Assembly (NCBI GenBank): GCA_036346225.1 | Contig: JARFIW010001215.1 | Coordinates: 2,676,501-2,740,500 of the forward strand | DNA length: 64,000 bases | Source of the DNA: Platerodrilus igneus | Lineage: Eukaryota > Arthropoda > Insecta > Coleoptera > Lycidae | Direction of reading: 5' to 3' | Shown: in pieces, positions 24,284 to 34,627 of the stretch | Position numbering within the stretch: position 1 is the first letter of the stretch | Layout: the number at the start of each line of letters is the position of its first letter | The notes under the pieces: model-generated | The model's input: only the letters and a program-made list of their open reading frames with translations | What the model was told of the DNA's origin: nothing | Databases searched by the model: none | Made by a program: the position numbers and the translations under genes

Positions 24284-24841
24284 TGACAATTGCTTCCTTA
24301 ATCTACACAAATTTCAATCTCATAATTATCATGCATAATTAAATCTATAACCAAATCATCCTTAATATGTACAAAATTTGTGCAAATAAGTCGTATAATT
24401 TAATATTCTCTCTTTGAAATTGTTTTAACTTATATGATAACAGTTAGGTTTCATTATTACTTTGTATACTAGCAAAATCCTGTATTCTAGGCTTGTCAAC
24501 CCTCTTATTTAAATTATTAGCTTTTACATACAACTCTCATTCATAAATTTACAAAGAAAAAACTCTATAAATGAGTTCTTTTAAAAATTAGTAAAATACC
24601 TAAACAAATTGTTTTTAGCTTTACAATTACAGACCTGGTTGTTATTGCCTTTTTTCAGTACGTAATTTTTAATCCAACCCTCAAAAATCGTTTAATTGTT
24701 TCAGAAGGTAAACATTTCTAAGACATTCCACTCGTACATACCTTATTCCAATTAAAAAGACTATCTTATAGTAGTTTAATTATTTTAATTATCTATTCTC
24801 CATTTTGAAACCATTGTAAGTACTTCAAATAAGCTACTCAC

Positions 24842-25018
24842 TTTTGAGTATTGAAAGTACTTTACTGTCAGTGATTTCAATAAATACACTTGTTGAAACC
24901 ATATGTAAATAAATTTCACTACTACATACTGTAGCTCTTTTACTACCAGACATATTATCGCTAGGTGTACTGCATGCCAATGTTTCAATTAAGATTATTC
25001 TACTGTACACCATACATT
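24842..25018 (-). CDS. Candidate orphan exon, function unknown
   Basis: On the minus strand an open stretch of about 60 codons ends LSILK before a good donor (AAAA|GTGAGTAG, GT at 24841-24840). It contains ETLACSTPSDNMSGSKRAT and EIYLHMVSTSVFIEITD, more protein-like than other short frames here. A possible acceptor (TTCCTTTAAAAG) sits just before 25018. It is on the same strand as the TOG gene and upstream of it, so it might belong to that gene, but its end phase (one base left over) does not fit the 19315 start directly and another exon would be needed. No domain was recognised; chance cannot be excluded. Confidence 0.25.
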
Positions 25019-25775
25019 GACTTTTAAAGGAAAACTTCTTCGGACGCAACAACTTCTAGATGTTCCAATTTTCCTGACCCATCGCATTGGTTTGTTCTTG
25101 AAGGTGTCATACGTATGTTATCAACATTTTAAGATTTATTGTCTTTTTGCTGCCTGGGGATATATCATAATTGAACGCGTTGTCTTACTTATACCGTTAT
25201 CGCAACAATTTATCGTCGCTCCGGGCTATCAACAACGTTTACATATGTTTTTTAGAATACGGATCAATTAACTATGCTCTTTTTGACTTACGGTTATTCG
25301 CATTAATTCGAAATACAACCGCACTATTATTATAAAATCCAATATAGTAAACTTGGTTAATGCACTTTTCAGACAACGCAAATTCCTTTGCTACTACAAG
25401 AAAATTAAATATCTATCTACCGTATTACATACAATTTAACTGTAAATATCCCTTTAGAATATTCATGCATTTCAACAGAACCAATTACTTATGAAAATCT
25501 TTTAGAATATGCGGTTTTTTAAGATTTAGTATTTCTCTAAATACAATTCTTTTATTATAAAATGTGAAACTCTTTTGGAAAACACCTGTTTACGCGTAGA
25601 ACATAATAAATACTGCTATTTTTCTCTGAAACATGATCCTTTTGTCAATAAATTACTTAATCAGGATGCGACTCTTTTTAATCACGGTTGATACATTTTA
25701 TACCGGGTGTTTCACAAATACGTTTTCTATACCAATAAATATCTACATAATTTGAATTTTCGAGAATATGTATGC

Positions 25776-25801
25776 ATATATATATATATATATATATATA
25801 T
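25776..25801. repeat. (TA)n microsatellite
   Basis: Uninterrupted alternating TA run preceded by TATGCA. One of six such runs in the window, several of which border transposon-like sequence. Confidence 0.9.
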
Positions 25802-26270
25802 TAATGTGGTATTTAGAGGTTAAAAGGGTATTAATTATTCATTTGGTATTTATTCCGAGATTCAGCATGTTAAAATAATAAACAACGATGAGGTGCGTTT
25901 TTAAAGTCAATAGTTTTATAATTTAATTTGTTTCAAAAAATTTCAAGAAGCTAAAATGTAATTTAGCTTAATTCTTGCAGATAATTACTCATATAGATAA
26001 AAAGCATGGCATTTCGTATTTAATTTGTAGGAATATTTTCAAAAGCTTTGGCTTTATTTCAACCCTTTTAGTTTGCAAGTAGTTGGCAGTTATATTATTA
26101 AGTAGAAGCTTTTAAACGTGTTTTGAAAGAAGCTAGTTTTCTAGTATCATTAAATTATAAACAAATGTAACCGTTGCATTTTTTCTTGTATAGGGTAGAT
26201 TAGGACTGCACAAACAACAACACATTCCAGGAGGTTACTAGTTCCGACGTCAATTAAAGAAATTTATAGC
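25802..26270. other. AT-rich DNA, no feature recognised
   Basis: Nothing could be supported on either strand. Confidence 0.4.
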
Positions 26271-26274
26271 TTCT

Positions 26275-26640
26275 TAAAAACAATATGAAACGTGAGTTGG
26301 AGTGGGTTATTGTCGTTCGTTACAAACGAAGCTTGCAAACAAGGTAACAGAAAGAGGTTATTCGATAGCATGTGTATAAGTGGGATGAAAATAAAACGTG
26401 TTAAGTTTGAACGTTAGCGTTCGTTGACTTGGGTGAATACAACAGGTTATTAGAGGGGGTAGTAGTTGTTCGTTGTACAACAGAAATTGAAAACAAAGTA
26501 AAATATAGGTGATATTTAGCGCTTATGCAGAAGTGGGATGAAAATAACAAATGTCAGAATAGGAGTAGTTTAAACGGTAACTTCGTCAGCTGGAGTGGAT
26601 ATACACAACGTTATTGGAGTGAGGTATTTGAATACTACGA
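26275..26640 (+). repeat. Imperfect tandem repeat, about 150-bp period
   Basis: Two fuller units and a partial third share GGTTATT, GTTCGTT..ACAA, GAAA and AAGTGGGATGAAAATAA (at about 26378 and 26530). The + strand is G-rich. It lies just before a region with PBS-like motifs and may be part of an LTR-element leader. Confidence 0.55.
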
Positions 26641-27339
26641 AACGATTTAGTACCGGAGTGTGAAACTTGTGTCTTCAAAGAAAATCGTGTACGTGAGTTT
26701 GTTTGTGTGGGGCAGTTTTTGGAAAACGATGGCCGTTGGAAGTAAAGTGATTTTAAGAATTGTGTGCGAATGTTTGTATTGAAGGAAATTTGAGGAATTA
26801 TGGCAGGCTTTGAGGGATGGAGGAACTAAATATAAACCGCCGTACATCGATAGGCGGATCTCCTAGTTTTCAACCAGCTTACAGCTCATACGTTTTGAAA
26901 AGAGTACGTCGTTCCTGATCTTCGATAAGCTGACGGCTCCAAGGTTAAAATGCTTTTCATTTGCATAAAAGGTCAATTAATGTACGCCAATTGATGAAAT
27001 AAGAACTGTTAGATTTTAATTTGCACTGAGTGTACCAAATATACAATTAGTAATGGAGTAGATATCAGTATTTGGTTGGTTTTGTTGATTACCAGCAATT
27101 TATGGTATTAGTAAAAGAAGTTGGAGTTTGGATGCCTATGAAATTGGTAGACAAGATGACTTTTTGGTGATTTGGTTGCAGCATGCAGTTGCGGTTATAG
27201 CAATCCAGATTGGTGGTGTTCCTGAATGCACCAGTTCTCGATACAATGATAGCTGGTCCCTGGGTGAACATGGAATCTAGGTAACTGATGATTTTCATTG
27301 TATATGTGGGGCTTTTTGTATTTTAAGGACTGGATGTAG
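26641..27339. other. G-rich-strand non-coding DNA, possible retroelement leader
   Basis: No open frame stands out. G strongly exceeds C on the + strand, as in the adjoining tandem repeats. Its position between the 150-bp repeats and the PBS-like cluster suggests it is part of the same degraded element; this is inference. Confidence 0.35.
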
Positions 27340-27570
27340 CAATTAATAGCGCCCAAGTTGTGAGACTTTTAAGCAGATATCTTTTGGCGGCAGCAGCTCG
27401 TTGCAATTAATAGACGCCCAATCGTAGGGTTCGAGTAGTAGAATTTTAACAGAAGAAGGGCAGATCGAAGCAATTAATGACGCCCAACAGTGGGGCTTGT
27501 AGACAAACCATTGCAGCAATTAATAGACGCCCCATCGTAGGACTGGAATAGTAGAATTTTAACAGGTGAG
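27340..27570 (+). repeat. Tandem cluster of four PBS-like motifs
   Basis: Four imperfect units, each starting GCAATTAAT, carry GCGCCCAAG, GACGCCCAATCGTAGGG, GACGCCCAACAGTGGGG and GACGCCCCATCGTAGGA, at about 27340, 27403, 27470 and 27514. The second and fourth units also share AGTAGAATTTTAACAG. The core GCGCCCAACGTGGGGC is the usual primer-binding site of a large set of insect Gypsy elements. A tandem series is unexpected, since an LTR element needs only one. Confidence 0.65.
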
Positions 27571-27666
27571 ACAGGTCATTAATTACACAAGGTAAGTTGA
27601 TAATTACTAACGTATTACAATTAATAAAATGATATAATAAATTAGACTTTTATGCAAAGCCCACAT

Positions 27667-27813
27667 GATCATTTCAAATCGAGCTAGTAATTGAAAGTTG
27701 GAAAATATAAGGTCTTGGACAGGAGATGAACCTGTATGAAAGAGTAAGATACAGGTCCTATCCCGGATCTTGTATTTTCCATCTTTCAATTACTATCTCG
27801 ACTTAAAATGATC
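27667..27813. repeat. Hairpin, about 68-bp stem
   Basis: The left arm (from GATCATTTCAAATCGAG) and the right arm (rc starting GATCATTTTAAGTCGAG) pair through TAGTAATTGAAAG and GGAAAATA to a short loop near 27738-27748. Mismatches are few. It directly adjoins the larger hairpin at 27824. Confidence 0.75.
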
Positions 27814-27823
27814 ATTTGAGCTT

Positions 27824-28505
27824 GGCAAAAGATTTCTAGTGTAGGCAACTTTCACATTGACTACCGGTATATCACATCCACGTTGTTCTTTCGTGTTCAA
27901 AAACAAGTTTTGGGTGTGTAAACAGTCACGCTAACGATCGTACTTGTTTTCAAAGGCAAATGGTTGCATGCCGATCGATCGTATTGTAAATCTCTGTCGG
28001 ATGTATGGTATAAAATAATCTGATCTAATCTGCCCCCTCTTTACAATCCGATTAATCAATGTATAAAATCTTTCGTAATTTTGCTCATATAAAGCGCATT
28101 TTCTACATCAAGCGTATTTAATAAAAGTTTGCGCATTTGTATTAGTTGAATCTATAGAGGTTGAATAACAACTCGGGTTCAGCTAATACAAATGCGCAAA
28201 CTTTTATTAAATACGCTTGATGTAGAAAATGCGCTTTATATGAGCAAAATTACGAAGGATTTTAGACATCGATTCATCGGATTGTAAAAGAGGAGGCAGA
28301 TTAAATCAGATTATTTTATACCACACATCCGACAAAGATTTACAATTTGATCGATTGACATGCAACCACTGGACTTTAAAAACAGGTACAATGGTTAGCA
28401 TGATGGTATTCACATCCGAAACTTGTTTTTGAACGCGAAAGAACAACGCGGACTTGATATACCGGTAGTCAACGTGGAAGTTACCTACGTTAGGGAGCTT
28501 TTGCT
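27824..28505. repeat. Long inverted-repeat (foldback/MITE-like) element, about 327-bp arms
   Basis: The left arm 27824-28150 pairs with 28179-28505 around a loop of about 28 bp. The inner about 100 bp is nearly perfect (TGCGCATTTGTATTAG... against ...CTAATACAAATGCGCA); divergence rises outward. There is no open frame. The ends (GGCAAAAG / CTTTTGCT) are not obvious ends of a known superfamily. It sits directly before a truncated copy of the unclassified repeat family. Confidence 0.8.
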
Positions 28506-28509
28506 AACA

Positions 28510-29260
28510 ATAAGTTGGAGTTTTTACTTGGAACGATTCCTACCCTGAATGTCGATGAAGTTTAAGCAAATATAAAACTGTAAGTCGTTTAAATTTTGTT
28601 ATAAACTGCCATTGATAGTAATAATATGTGGACCTTATTATTAAAAAAAGACTATTTAAAGCGTATTCTACACACCAAATTCTCATTAACGAAGTTCACA
28701 ATTGTGTCCGCAAATTAACACATAAAATTCAAATTTGTTAAAACTTTATGGAGTTGAATTATAGGTCATATTAAGTGTTTTCTCTATAGGTAAACGCGCA
28801 TTTGGTCATTAAGGGGTAAATCATATTTCACATATTGTTCTTAAAATCATGATTTACAATGGTTAGGTATTCCAGACGTAGAGTTTTCTTGTGTCTATTT
28901 TAAACTGGTAGAAGGAGGCGAGAAGCGTATAAGCGAGGCTCCATCAACTTCCAGCAACAGTGAAAACCGCTACAATGTTACTCGGGACACCCATCTTCCG
29001 GGTAGGTTTTATTTATGTTTTTCGGATGGGTCGGCGCTCAAAGGCAAAACATAGGCAATGGAGTTTAAAGACCTTTTAGTGTAAGCGTATAGGTATTTAG
29101 TAGAAGTGCTACAACTAGCATACATCTAAGAGTAGTTTACTTGTTTTCATAGAACCCTTTTCGGTACACTGTAATTTAGATAGTGCACTAGTCCACCAAA
29201 ACAAGTAAGTAAACTGCCATTAAACTAGCACGTAACGTAGTTAAGAACTAAACAACGTCA
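28510..29260 (+). repeat. Unclassified repeat family, gamma segment
   Basis: It begins at AAGTTGGAGTTTTTACTTGG, parallel to 59670, and contains GGTTAGGTATTCCAGACG, CATCAACTTCCAGCAACAG, GGGTCGGCGCTCAAAGGC and a closing CACGTAAC-like end (CTAGCACGTAACGTAG at 29227). The left part of the unit is missing where the foldback element begins. Confidence 0.65.
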
Positions 29261-29905
29261 AACGTTAGATACGTGTTGTTTCTTTTTTTTTAAGTTTACG
29301 AGTATCGTTTTCTAAAACAAACACTTTCCTCAATTCGTTATAATTAGAAACCTCAGTAACTATTAATGAACTATGCTGTCTAGGTGTAGACAGGAAAAAG
29401 AACCTATTCAATAATTATTAGATAATTATTGATTTGTCTAAAAATGGGCCAAATGAGTTATTAATGAGCAAGAAATATTGGTTTAACCTACATAGTTTGT
29501 ACTAAAAACCATTTATGAACCAAAAAACAATCGGATATTGAGGGAATGTTCTACCATTAAGCAGAGAAAGCCAAACTCTAAATAATTTATAAAGATGAGG
29601 GCAGAGAGTATAAATAAAGTTTACGGTAATTTCAACTGTCTGAATTTTGAAATATAATTAATAATGAAAAGTCGGATCACACATAACCAACGACAAAATG
29701 GTCAAGAAATAGAAGTAGGTGGCGTTTGCGCATCCTATGCACTTACCCTTACGATTCGGTAATCTAGTCAATTCTCGCGAAAACCGCATACACAGAAATA
29801 AAACCACTTCACATTGACAGATAGAAATCAATCAAAGAGTAAAAACCAGTAATGTAGTTTTAAAGGTAGCAGAAATTCATTCAAAACTCGCGGTTAACAC
29901 GAGTA
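29261..29905. other. AT-rich DNA, no feature recognised
   Basis: Spacer between the gamma repeat and the giant inverted repeat. Nothing was recognised. Confidence 0.4.
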
Positions 29906-30245
29906 GTTATGCTACGCCGTTTTCAGGACAAAATAGCGTAGAATCCCATGTGTATCCGCTTAAAATAAAACGCGGGCAAAGCGCTGGGGCTCCGGTGCCT
30001 TTGTTGGTTGATAGTTTGCTTAATGATGAATATGTAATGGGACCCCTTAGGCCTTGGCTCTCGGCACCGTGGAAGCGCAGCGCCGGCCGGGTGTCTTTGT
30101 TGTTAGATAGTATGGTGAATGGGGCTTTGTCCTTGTGGGGACGCTCGTGTCTTTGCTTAATAAGGAACAGGGTGCTCCTTAGAGCTTCGCTCTCCTCGTT
30201 TTTTTAAATTCTCGTTGCATTAGTTAATTGAAGAAAGAGATTTTT
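29906..30245. repeat. Giant inverted repeat, left outer arm
   Basis: It begins TTATGCTACGCCGTTTT and is the reverse complement of about 38640-38970. It is GC-richer than the flanks, with modules GGGGCTCCGGTGCC and TTGATAGTTTGCTTAATGA. An 85-codon open frame on the + strand (29950-30207) reads through these modules and looks like chance. Confidence 0.75.
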
Positions 30246-31005
30246 AGGTTAAGCAAAAATAATAAGAAACGTGGTGGATGACGTTAAACATTCTCAAAAT
30301 GATAGAATTGGAATGAGCCCCCTAGTCGTGTTCTGAATGGGGCTGTACCCCATGAGAGGTTTATAGGTTAAGCAAAAATAATAAGAAACGTGGTGGATGA
30401 CGTTAAACATTCTCAAAATGATAAAATTGGAATGGGTTTCCCTAGCCGTGTTCTGAATGGAGCTGTGCCCCATGAGAGATTTATAGGTTAAGCAAAAATA
30501 ATAAGAAACGTGGTGGATGACGTTAAACATTCTCAAAATGGTAAATGCAAAATGGGGCTCTCTAGCGTGTTCTGAACAAAGCTGTGCCTCCCTGGGTGAT
30601 TAACTACTTCGGAGATTTTTAAGAATCTTTTTAGCAATATTAAGGCTTTGCTCTAAGAATTATTTTTGTATTAAATATTAAAAGAATAGCAGAATTATTC
30701 AACTCGTAATGTAATGGCTTTAATTTAAAATATAGATGTGTATGCAAAAATCATGTTAAGACAGGTATGTCGTTATTTTGTTCACATCATCAAAATAATT
30801 AATACAATTACACTAAACTCGCAGCCAGATCTAACATATAACCTCGTTCTTTTATCCTAATTATAGTCGTCTGAATTTAAAATATATGCAAATCATATCG
30901 TTATTTAAAACATGGTGACGTAATGGCGCTTGTTCTGAACGAAGCTTTGCACCCTTAGGTGATTGAATACTTCGTAGAATTTTAGGTTAAGCAAAAACAT
31001 TCACG
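30246..31005. repeat. 119-120-bp tandem repeats inside the left outer arm
   Basis: GGTTAAGCAAAAATAATAAG recurs at 30247, 30366 and 30486 with GTGGTGGATGACG and TGTTCTGAA...GCTGTG. A fourth, decayed unit lies at about 30925-31000. The right outer arm (38540-38660, inverted) carries a single unit. Unit-specific differences are small, so the expansion is recent. Confidence 0.85.
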
Positions 31006-31217
31006 TGATGAAGAATCTCAAAAAGTATTTTTGTATTAAATATATAATGCTAAAAAAGAAATACAAAATTTTAATGTTTCATTTGCAAAAGTTACATTTT
31101 TTAATTGTCTTTATCGTTTTGTTGAGTGACGGTAGCAAATTCTTAGTTATTCAATTTTCTTGTTTTAGCATTGTCATCACCGCTAGAGTCGTATTAATTT
31201 CTGAAAAATTTGTTAGT

Positions 31218-31218
<1 letters not shown>

Positions 31219-31262
<44 letters not shown>
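31219..31262. repeat. (TA)n microsatellite
   Basis: TA run marking the outer end of the left inner arm of the inverted repeat; a matching run marks the other arm at 36513-36557. Confidence 0.9.
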
Positions 31263-31268
<6 letters not shown>

Positions 31269-33118
31269 CTGTGATCGTCACCATTATTCGGGAACCACGG
31301 TTTTCGAATTAAGCCCCAGCGTTGGGCCGTCAAGAATGCTGTGAAACCTTCAAAATTAACTGGTCCGTTGACTTTCTTCTGATAGGAAGACTCTTTACTC
31401 TTTCCGCCTCGGCTGCTCACCTAGTTAAAACTTTCATCCTCATTCATACAAAAAAACAAACACATTCCTACCACAAACATCAACGTTAACTCTATTTATA
31501 TCAATATTCATAATACATTAAAATTTCAAAATTAAATTGTAGCATAAATTTCAGTATCATAAAATTTCAAGATTAAATTTGTCATCATTTTAATTTGCAT
31601 CCAGAATTAAAGTCCTAGTAGAATGCATACTAATTAAGTTACAATAAGTGCAGACCTAAGTCTGAGTAAAAAGTGAGCATCTCCAACCCCTTGACGTTAA
31701 TTAAACAGGTTAGTCTAATTAAGCTCAAAGACAGACCCAAATTTTCATCATAATCAAGAACATAAACTGCTAAATACTCCTTTCTACTTAAACAAGAAAA
31801 TTTTACCTTAAAATTAAAAGTTGTTGTTCATACAAATTCACTACTGTCCATTTTTTTTTAAAATAAATTATAAAGATATCCAACACACAAAAACATCAAA
31901 GTTCGAACAAAATTGTATAATTTACCTGAAGGTTACTGCACTCGTGGCTTCAATGTACATCGTCCTTGCTAATTTTACCATTCCAACTGGGTTATGTTTC
32001 CGTCCTCAGATTCCTGGTCGCCTTTTAAAATTCATTTACAACACCATTCGTTGAAAAAGCTTCCGGGATTTTCAGGAACGCATCTATGTATATCTAAATC
32101 TTGTTTGTAGATCCAATCACGTTTACTAATAACATTTGATTTACTCATTACCGAAAAATAGCAAAGAAATTCCTAATTCTTTCACGCTATACCCAAAACT
32201 GCATACTTTTGTTTATTCATTTATCGTTACAAATTTGAATAATTGGTACAGTAATACTCGCAAATATAACTAGACTTTATTACCTTGTATCTTCTTTTCT
32301 AAGTGCACTAATGCATAATAACTTGTATCGTAGCACGTAAAGAGCAAACTGTTTTAAAGTATTCAATAATCACCAAAATATAAGAGCAAACTGTTTAAAG
32401 TATTGAATCAAAATCGAAAATCTAAGAGAGCACTGTTTAAAGCATCGAATAATCAAAAATCTAAGAGAGCGAAACTGTATTATCACCGGTTTATATAAGA
32501 GCCCGCCCGTACGTCGGTTTTGTCCCGCAAACGGACAATTTCCAGAATTTCGCATACTATGTTCCCTTTTTACAGTCGGTCACAGCGATTCTATTAAATT
32601 TGCACACGCGCCAGTTGAAAATCTCAGAAATTTTCCACACGACACGCAACGCGTCTGCCAACAACTAATTAATTTTGTATAGCAATCGTTACGTTTACAC
32701 CTCTCATATCTGCATCTTATAACAACCAATCATTTCCTCGTGACGTTGCTCAAATCACGCTTTGCATTATCTGTGTCTCTGCCTTGCGCGTTTCATCCAT
32801 CTCTTTCTACCCTTATCTGAGTGATACAAATCGATATTCCTTATTATATGTTATTTCAATCCACGTGGATTCGTAAGTAAAGTAACCCCGTATCTAGCCT
32901 TCGCGTTAAAACATCCGACCGTTTCCAATATACCTAGAAGCTGCATGTTTATCCAAACAAATTAATTAGAACTTAGATATTTAAAAATACGCAGGTGTTC
33001 AATCGTAATACTTTAAATAACACTTCTACGATTTGAATATTATTGGGTTTTTAAAAGCTTTTGTGCATATTATACCTTAATAATCGTTCAATTAACTCCA
33101 ATTAAAATAATAATGAAT
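31263..33118 (-). repeat. Giant inverted repeat, left inner arm (LTR-like)
   Basis: Reverse complement of about 34628-36512. In minus orientation it carries, as the right arm does in plus, the string TTTGCGGGACAAAACCGAC, a TATA-like element next to GGGCGGGC, repeated AACAGTTTGCTCT motifs, and near its outer end a PBS-like GACGGCCCAACGCTGGGGC (31315-31333) followed by CACAGCATTC and (TA)n. A TATA box, short repeats and a PBS suggest an LTR-plus-leader origin, but no coding region accompanies it. Confidence 0.75.
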
Positions 33119-33243
33119 GGTAAACAATCTTCCTATCGATTTATCGTATGTACAAGCTATAAGAATATCTGGTTGTTTTAAAATTTTTTTTAGTTGAGGA
33201 GTTAAATTTTGAATAAATGGTAATTTCTTGAATTTTGTAACTA

Positions 33244-33801
33244 GTGGTCGGTCTAGTCTCTAACAACCTACAAACTTCAACACTAGACCGACCACTAGTT
33301 ACAAAATTCAAGAAATTACCATTTATTCAAAATTTAACTTCTCAACTAAAAATTTTTTTAAAACAACCAGATATTCTTATAGCTTGTACATACGATAAAT
33401 CGATAGAAAGATTGTTTACCAAACTAAAGGATAAGACAGATAAATTATTATTCAGCAATATCATATATCAAATAGAATGTAGTTGCAGTAGAACCTACGT
33501 GGGCCAATCCAAGCAATGGCTGAAAAACCGCATAATCCAACATAGAAGTGACGCCAGGATTGGTAAACAAAGTTGTGCATTGTCGCTCCATCTAAATTCA
33601 ACAAGTCACATAGCGAAATTTGAAGATACCAAAATTCTAGATGTTGAAAGCAACTACCATAAGAGGCTATTCTTAGAATCTTTTTACATTAAACAACAAT
33701 CAAATCCTATCAACAATAAACATGACACAAATAACCTGAGTGTAGTGTATTCAGCGCTTTACAAATTCAACGATAACCATTTCCGCAGACAGACACATTA
33801 G
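33244..33801 (+). CDS. Penelope-like element C-terminal GIY-YIG endonuclease (partial)
   Basis: An open frame of 185 codons with no stop or frameshift. From residue about 70 it carries the GIY-YIG nuclease of Penelope-like elements: IIYQIEC...TYVGQS (the GIY and YIG strands, here IIY and YVG), the catalytic Arg in LKNRIIQHR, Glu in FLESFYI and Asn in NPINNKHDTNNLS. The Cys/His pair series CSCS, CALSLHLNSTSH is the zinc-binding motif special to this nuclease class. The enzyme nicks target DNA for target-primed reverse transcription. The reverse transcriptase that should precede it is missing, and the first 13 or so residues come from the folded-back 5' junction, so the peptide start is artificial. 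The intact frame suggests a fairly young insertion. Confidence 0.85.
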   Translation: MVGLVSNNLQTSTLDRPLVTKFKKLPFIQNLTSQLKIFLKQPDILIACTYDKSIERLFTKLKDKTDKLLFSNIIYQIECSCSRTYVGQSKQWLKNRIIQHRSDARIGKQSCALSLHLNSTSHIAKFEDTKILDVESNYHKRLFLESFYIKQQSNPINNKHDTNNLSVVYSALYKFNDNHFRRQTH

Positions 33802-34109
33802 ATCCTTTGCATCTCCTTCAAATTATCCATAATATAGTCGCCTTTCAATCATCTTGTTCGTTACTATTTCAAAATACCAGAAATAACATCTACATATTGT
33901 ACCTCCTTTTAACATCCCTACAGCAGAGCTACGATTTTAAATTATTAGAAATAGTCAACTTTGAAAAATTGATTTTATGCAATTTTATTTTCAATCACTC
34001 ATAGTTATGTCATTAATTAGTACATGTATTTACAACTTTAGTCATTAGTAATTGTGTAAGTAGTTTAGTTATACCTTGTTAAAATATTGTAATCACTATC
34101 TTCATCAAT

Positions 34110-34160
34110 TTTCAGTCTATGAATAAGGCATAAATGTCATGCCGAAACGTCAGAGCATAA
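34110..34160 (+). ncRNA. Possible decayed hammerhead ribozyme of the Penelope-like element
   Basis: GGCAT-AAATGTC-ATGCC forms a 5-bp stem with a 7-nt loop and is followed at once by GAAACGTC, as in the stem II plus GAAA core of the hammerheads carried by Penelope-like elements. The upstream CUGAUGA box is only approximate (ATGAATAA), so cleavage is unlikely in this copy. The position near the element's 3' end fits the known location. Confidence 0.45.
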
Positions 34161-34224
34161 ATTACAATTTGACACAATAGTTGTTATTTTACGAACGAGT
34201 GTATCCCAAAAAACCTAATAACTA

Positions 34225-34261
<37 letters not shown>

Positions 34262-34263
<2 letters not shown>

Positions 34264-34627
34264 CTCATATTTAGACCAGGGTAGAAAATTAATTAAGTGC
34301 ATCAAATAATTTTAATCACCGTGTATAAGGAAGCTTTAGGAAAAAGTACGCATTATTAAAACCGTGAAGCATAAAAATTGATTCGTTTCATTAAAAATAA
34401 GGGATTTAAATTATTCACTAGACGTTTGCTATAAAAAGAAACAGTATTAAAATGCTCAACTTGTATGTAATTTAATTATTCCAAGTAAAGAAACAAATAG
34501 AAAGTACGTGCAAAATTTATATAAATTAACTCAATTTTTAAGTAAACGGGTATTAAACAAAGTGTACAAATAATAATTAATATTTAATTTGTATTCGCTA
34601 AAAATTAAAGGGTAGAAGTCGACGCCC
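34262..34627. other. Spacer between Penelope-like element and right arm
   Basis: AT-rich and unique to this side: the left arm has no counterpart. No open frame or motif was recognised. Confidence 0.4.

Larger units (their letters stand above)
33119..34261 (+). mobile_element. Penelope-like element, 5'-truncated with inverted 5' end
   Basis: The body encodes a GIY-YIG endonuclease (33283-33801) and ends in AT-rich 3' sequence with a possible hammerhead remnant and a (TA)n run (34229-34261). Its first 140 bases (33119-33258) are the reverse complement of 33283-33420, with a 24-bp spacer, so the 5' end is folded back on itself. It sits in the loop of the giant inverted repeat: left-arm homology stops at 33118 and resumes at 34628. 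The reverse transcriptase is absent. Confidence 0.8.

Noticed and set aside
29950..30207. 85-codon + strand open frame in a GC-richer block
   Set aside because: It lies within an inverted-repeat arm and reads through repeated modules. Its counterpart in the right arm (38758-39000, minus) is similar only because the DNA is copied, and neither resembles a protein family.
30294..30536. Minus open frame repeating RMFNVIHHVSYYFCLTYK
   Set aside because: It is the translation of the 119-bp tandem repeat, open by chance, with no start or splice context.
31217..31420. Open frames running into the TA microsatellites (also 36495-36698)
   Set aside because: Their IYIYIY tracts are translations of (TA)n and the rest is repeat-arm sequence.
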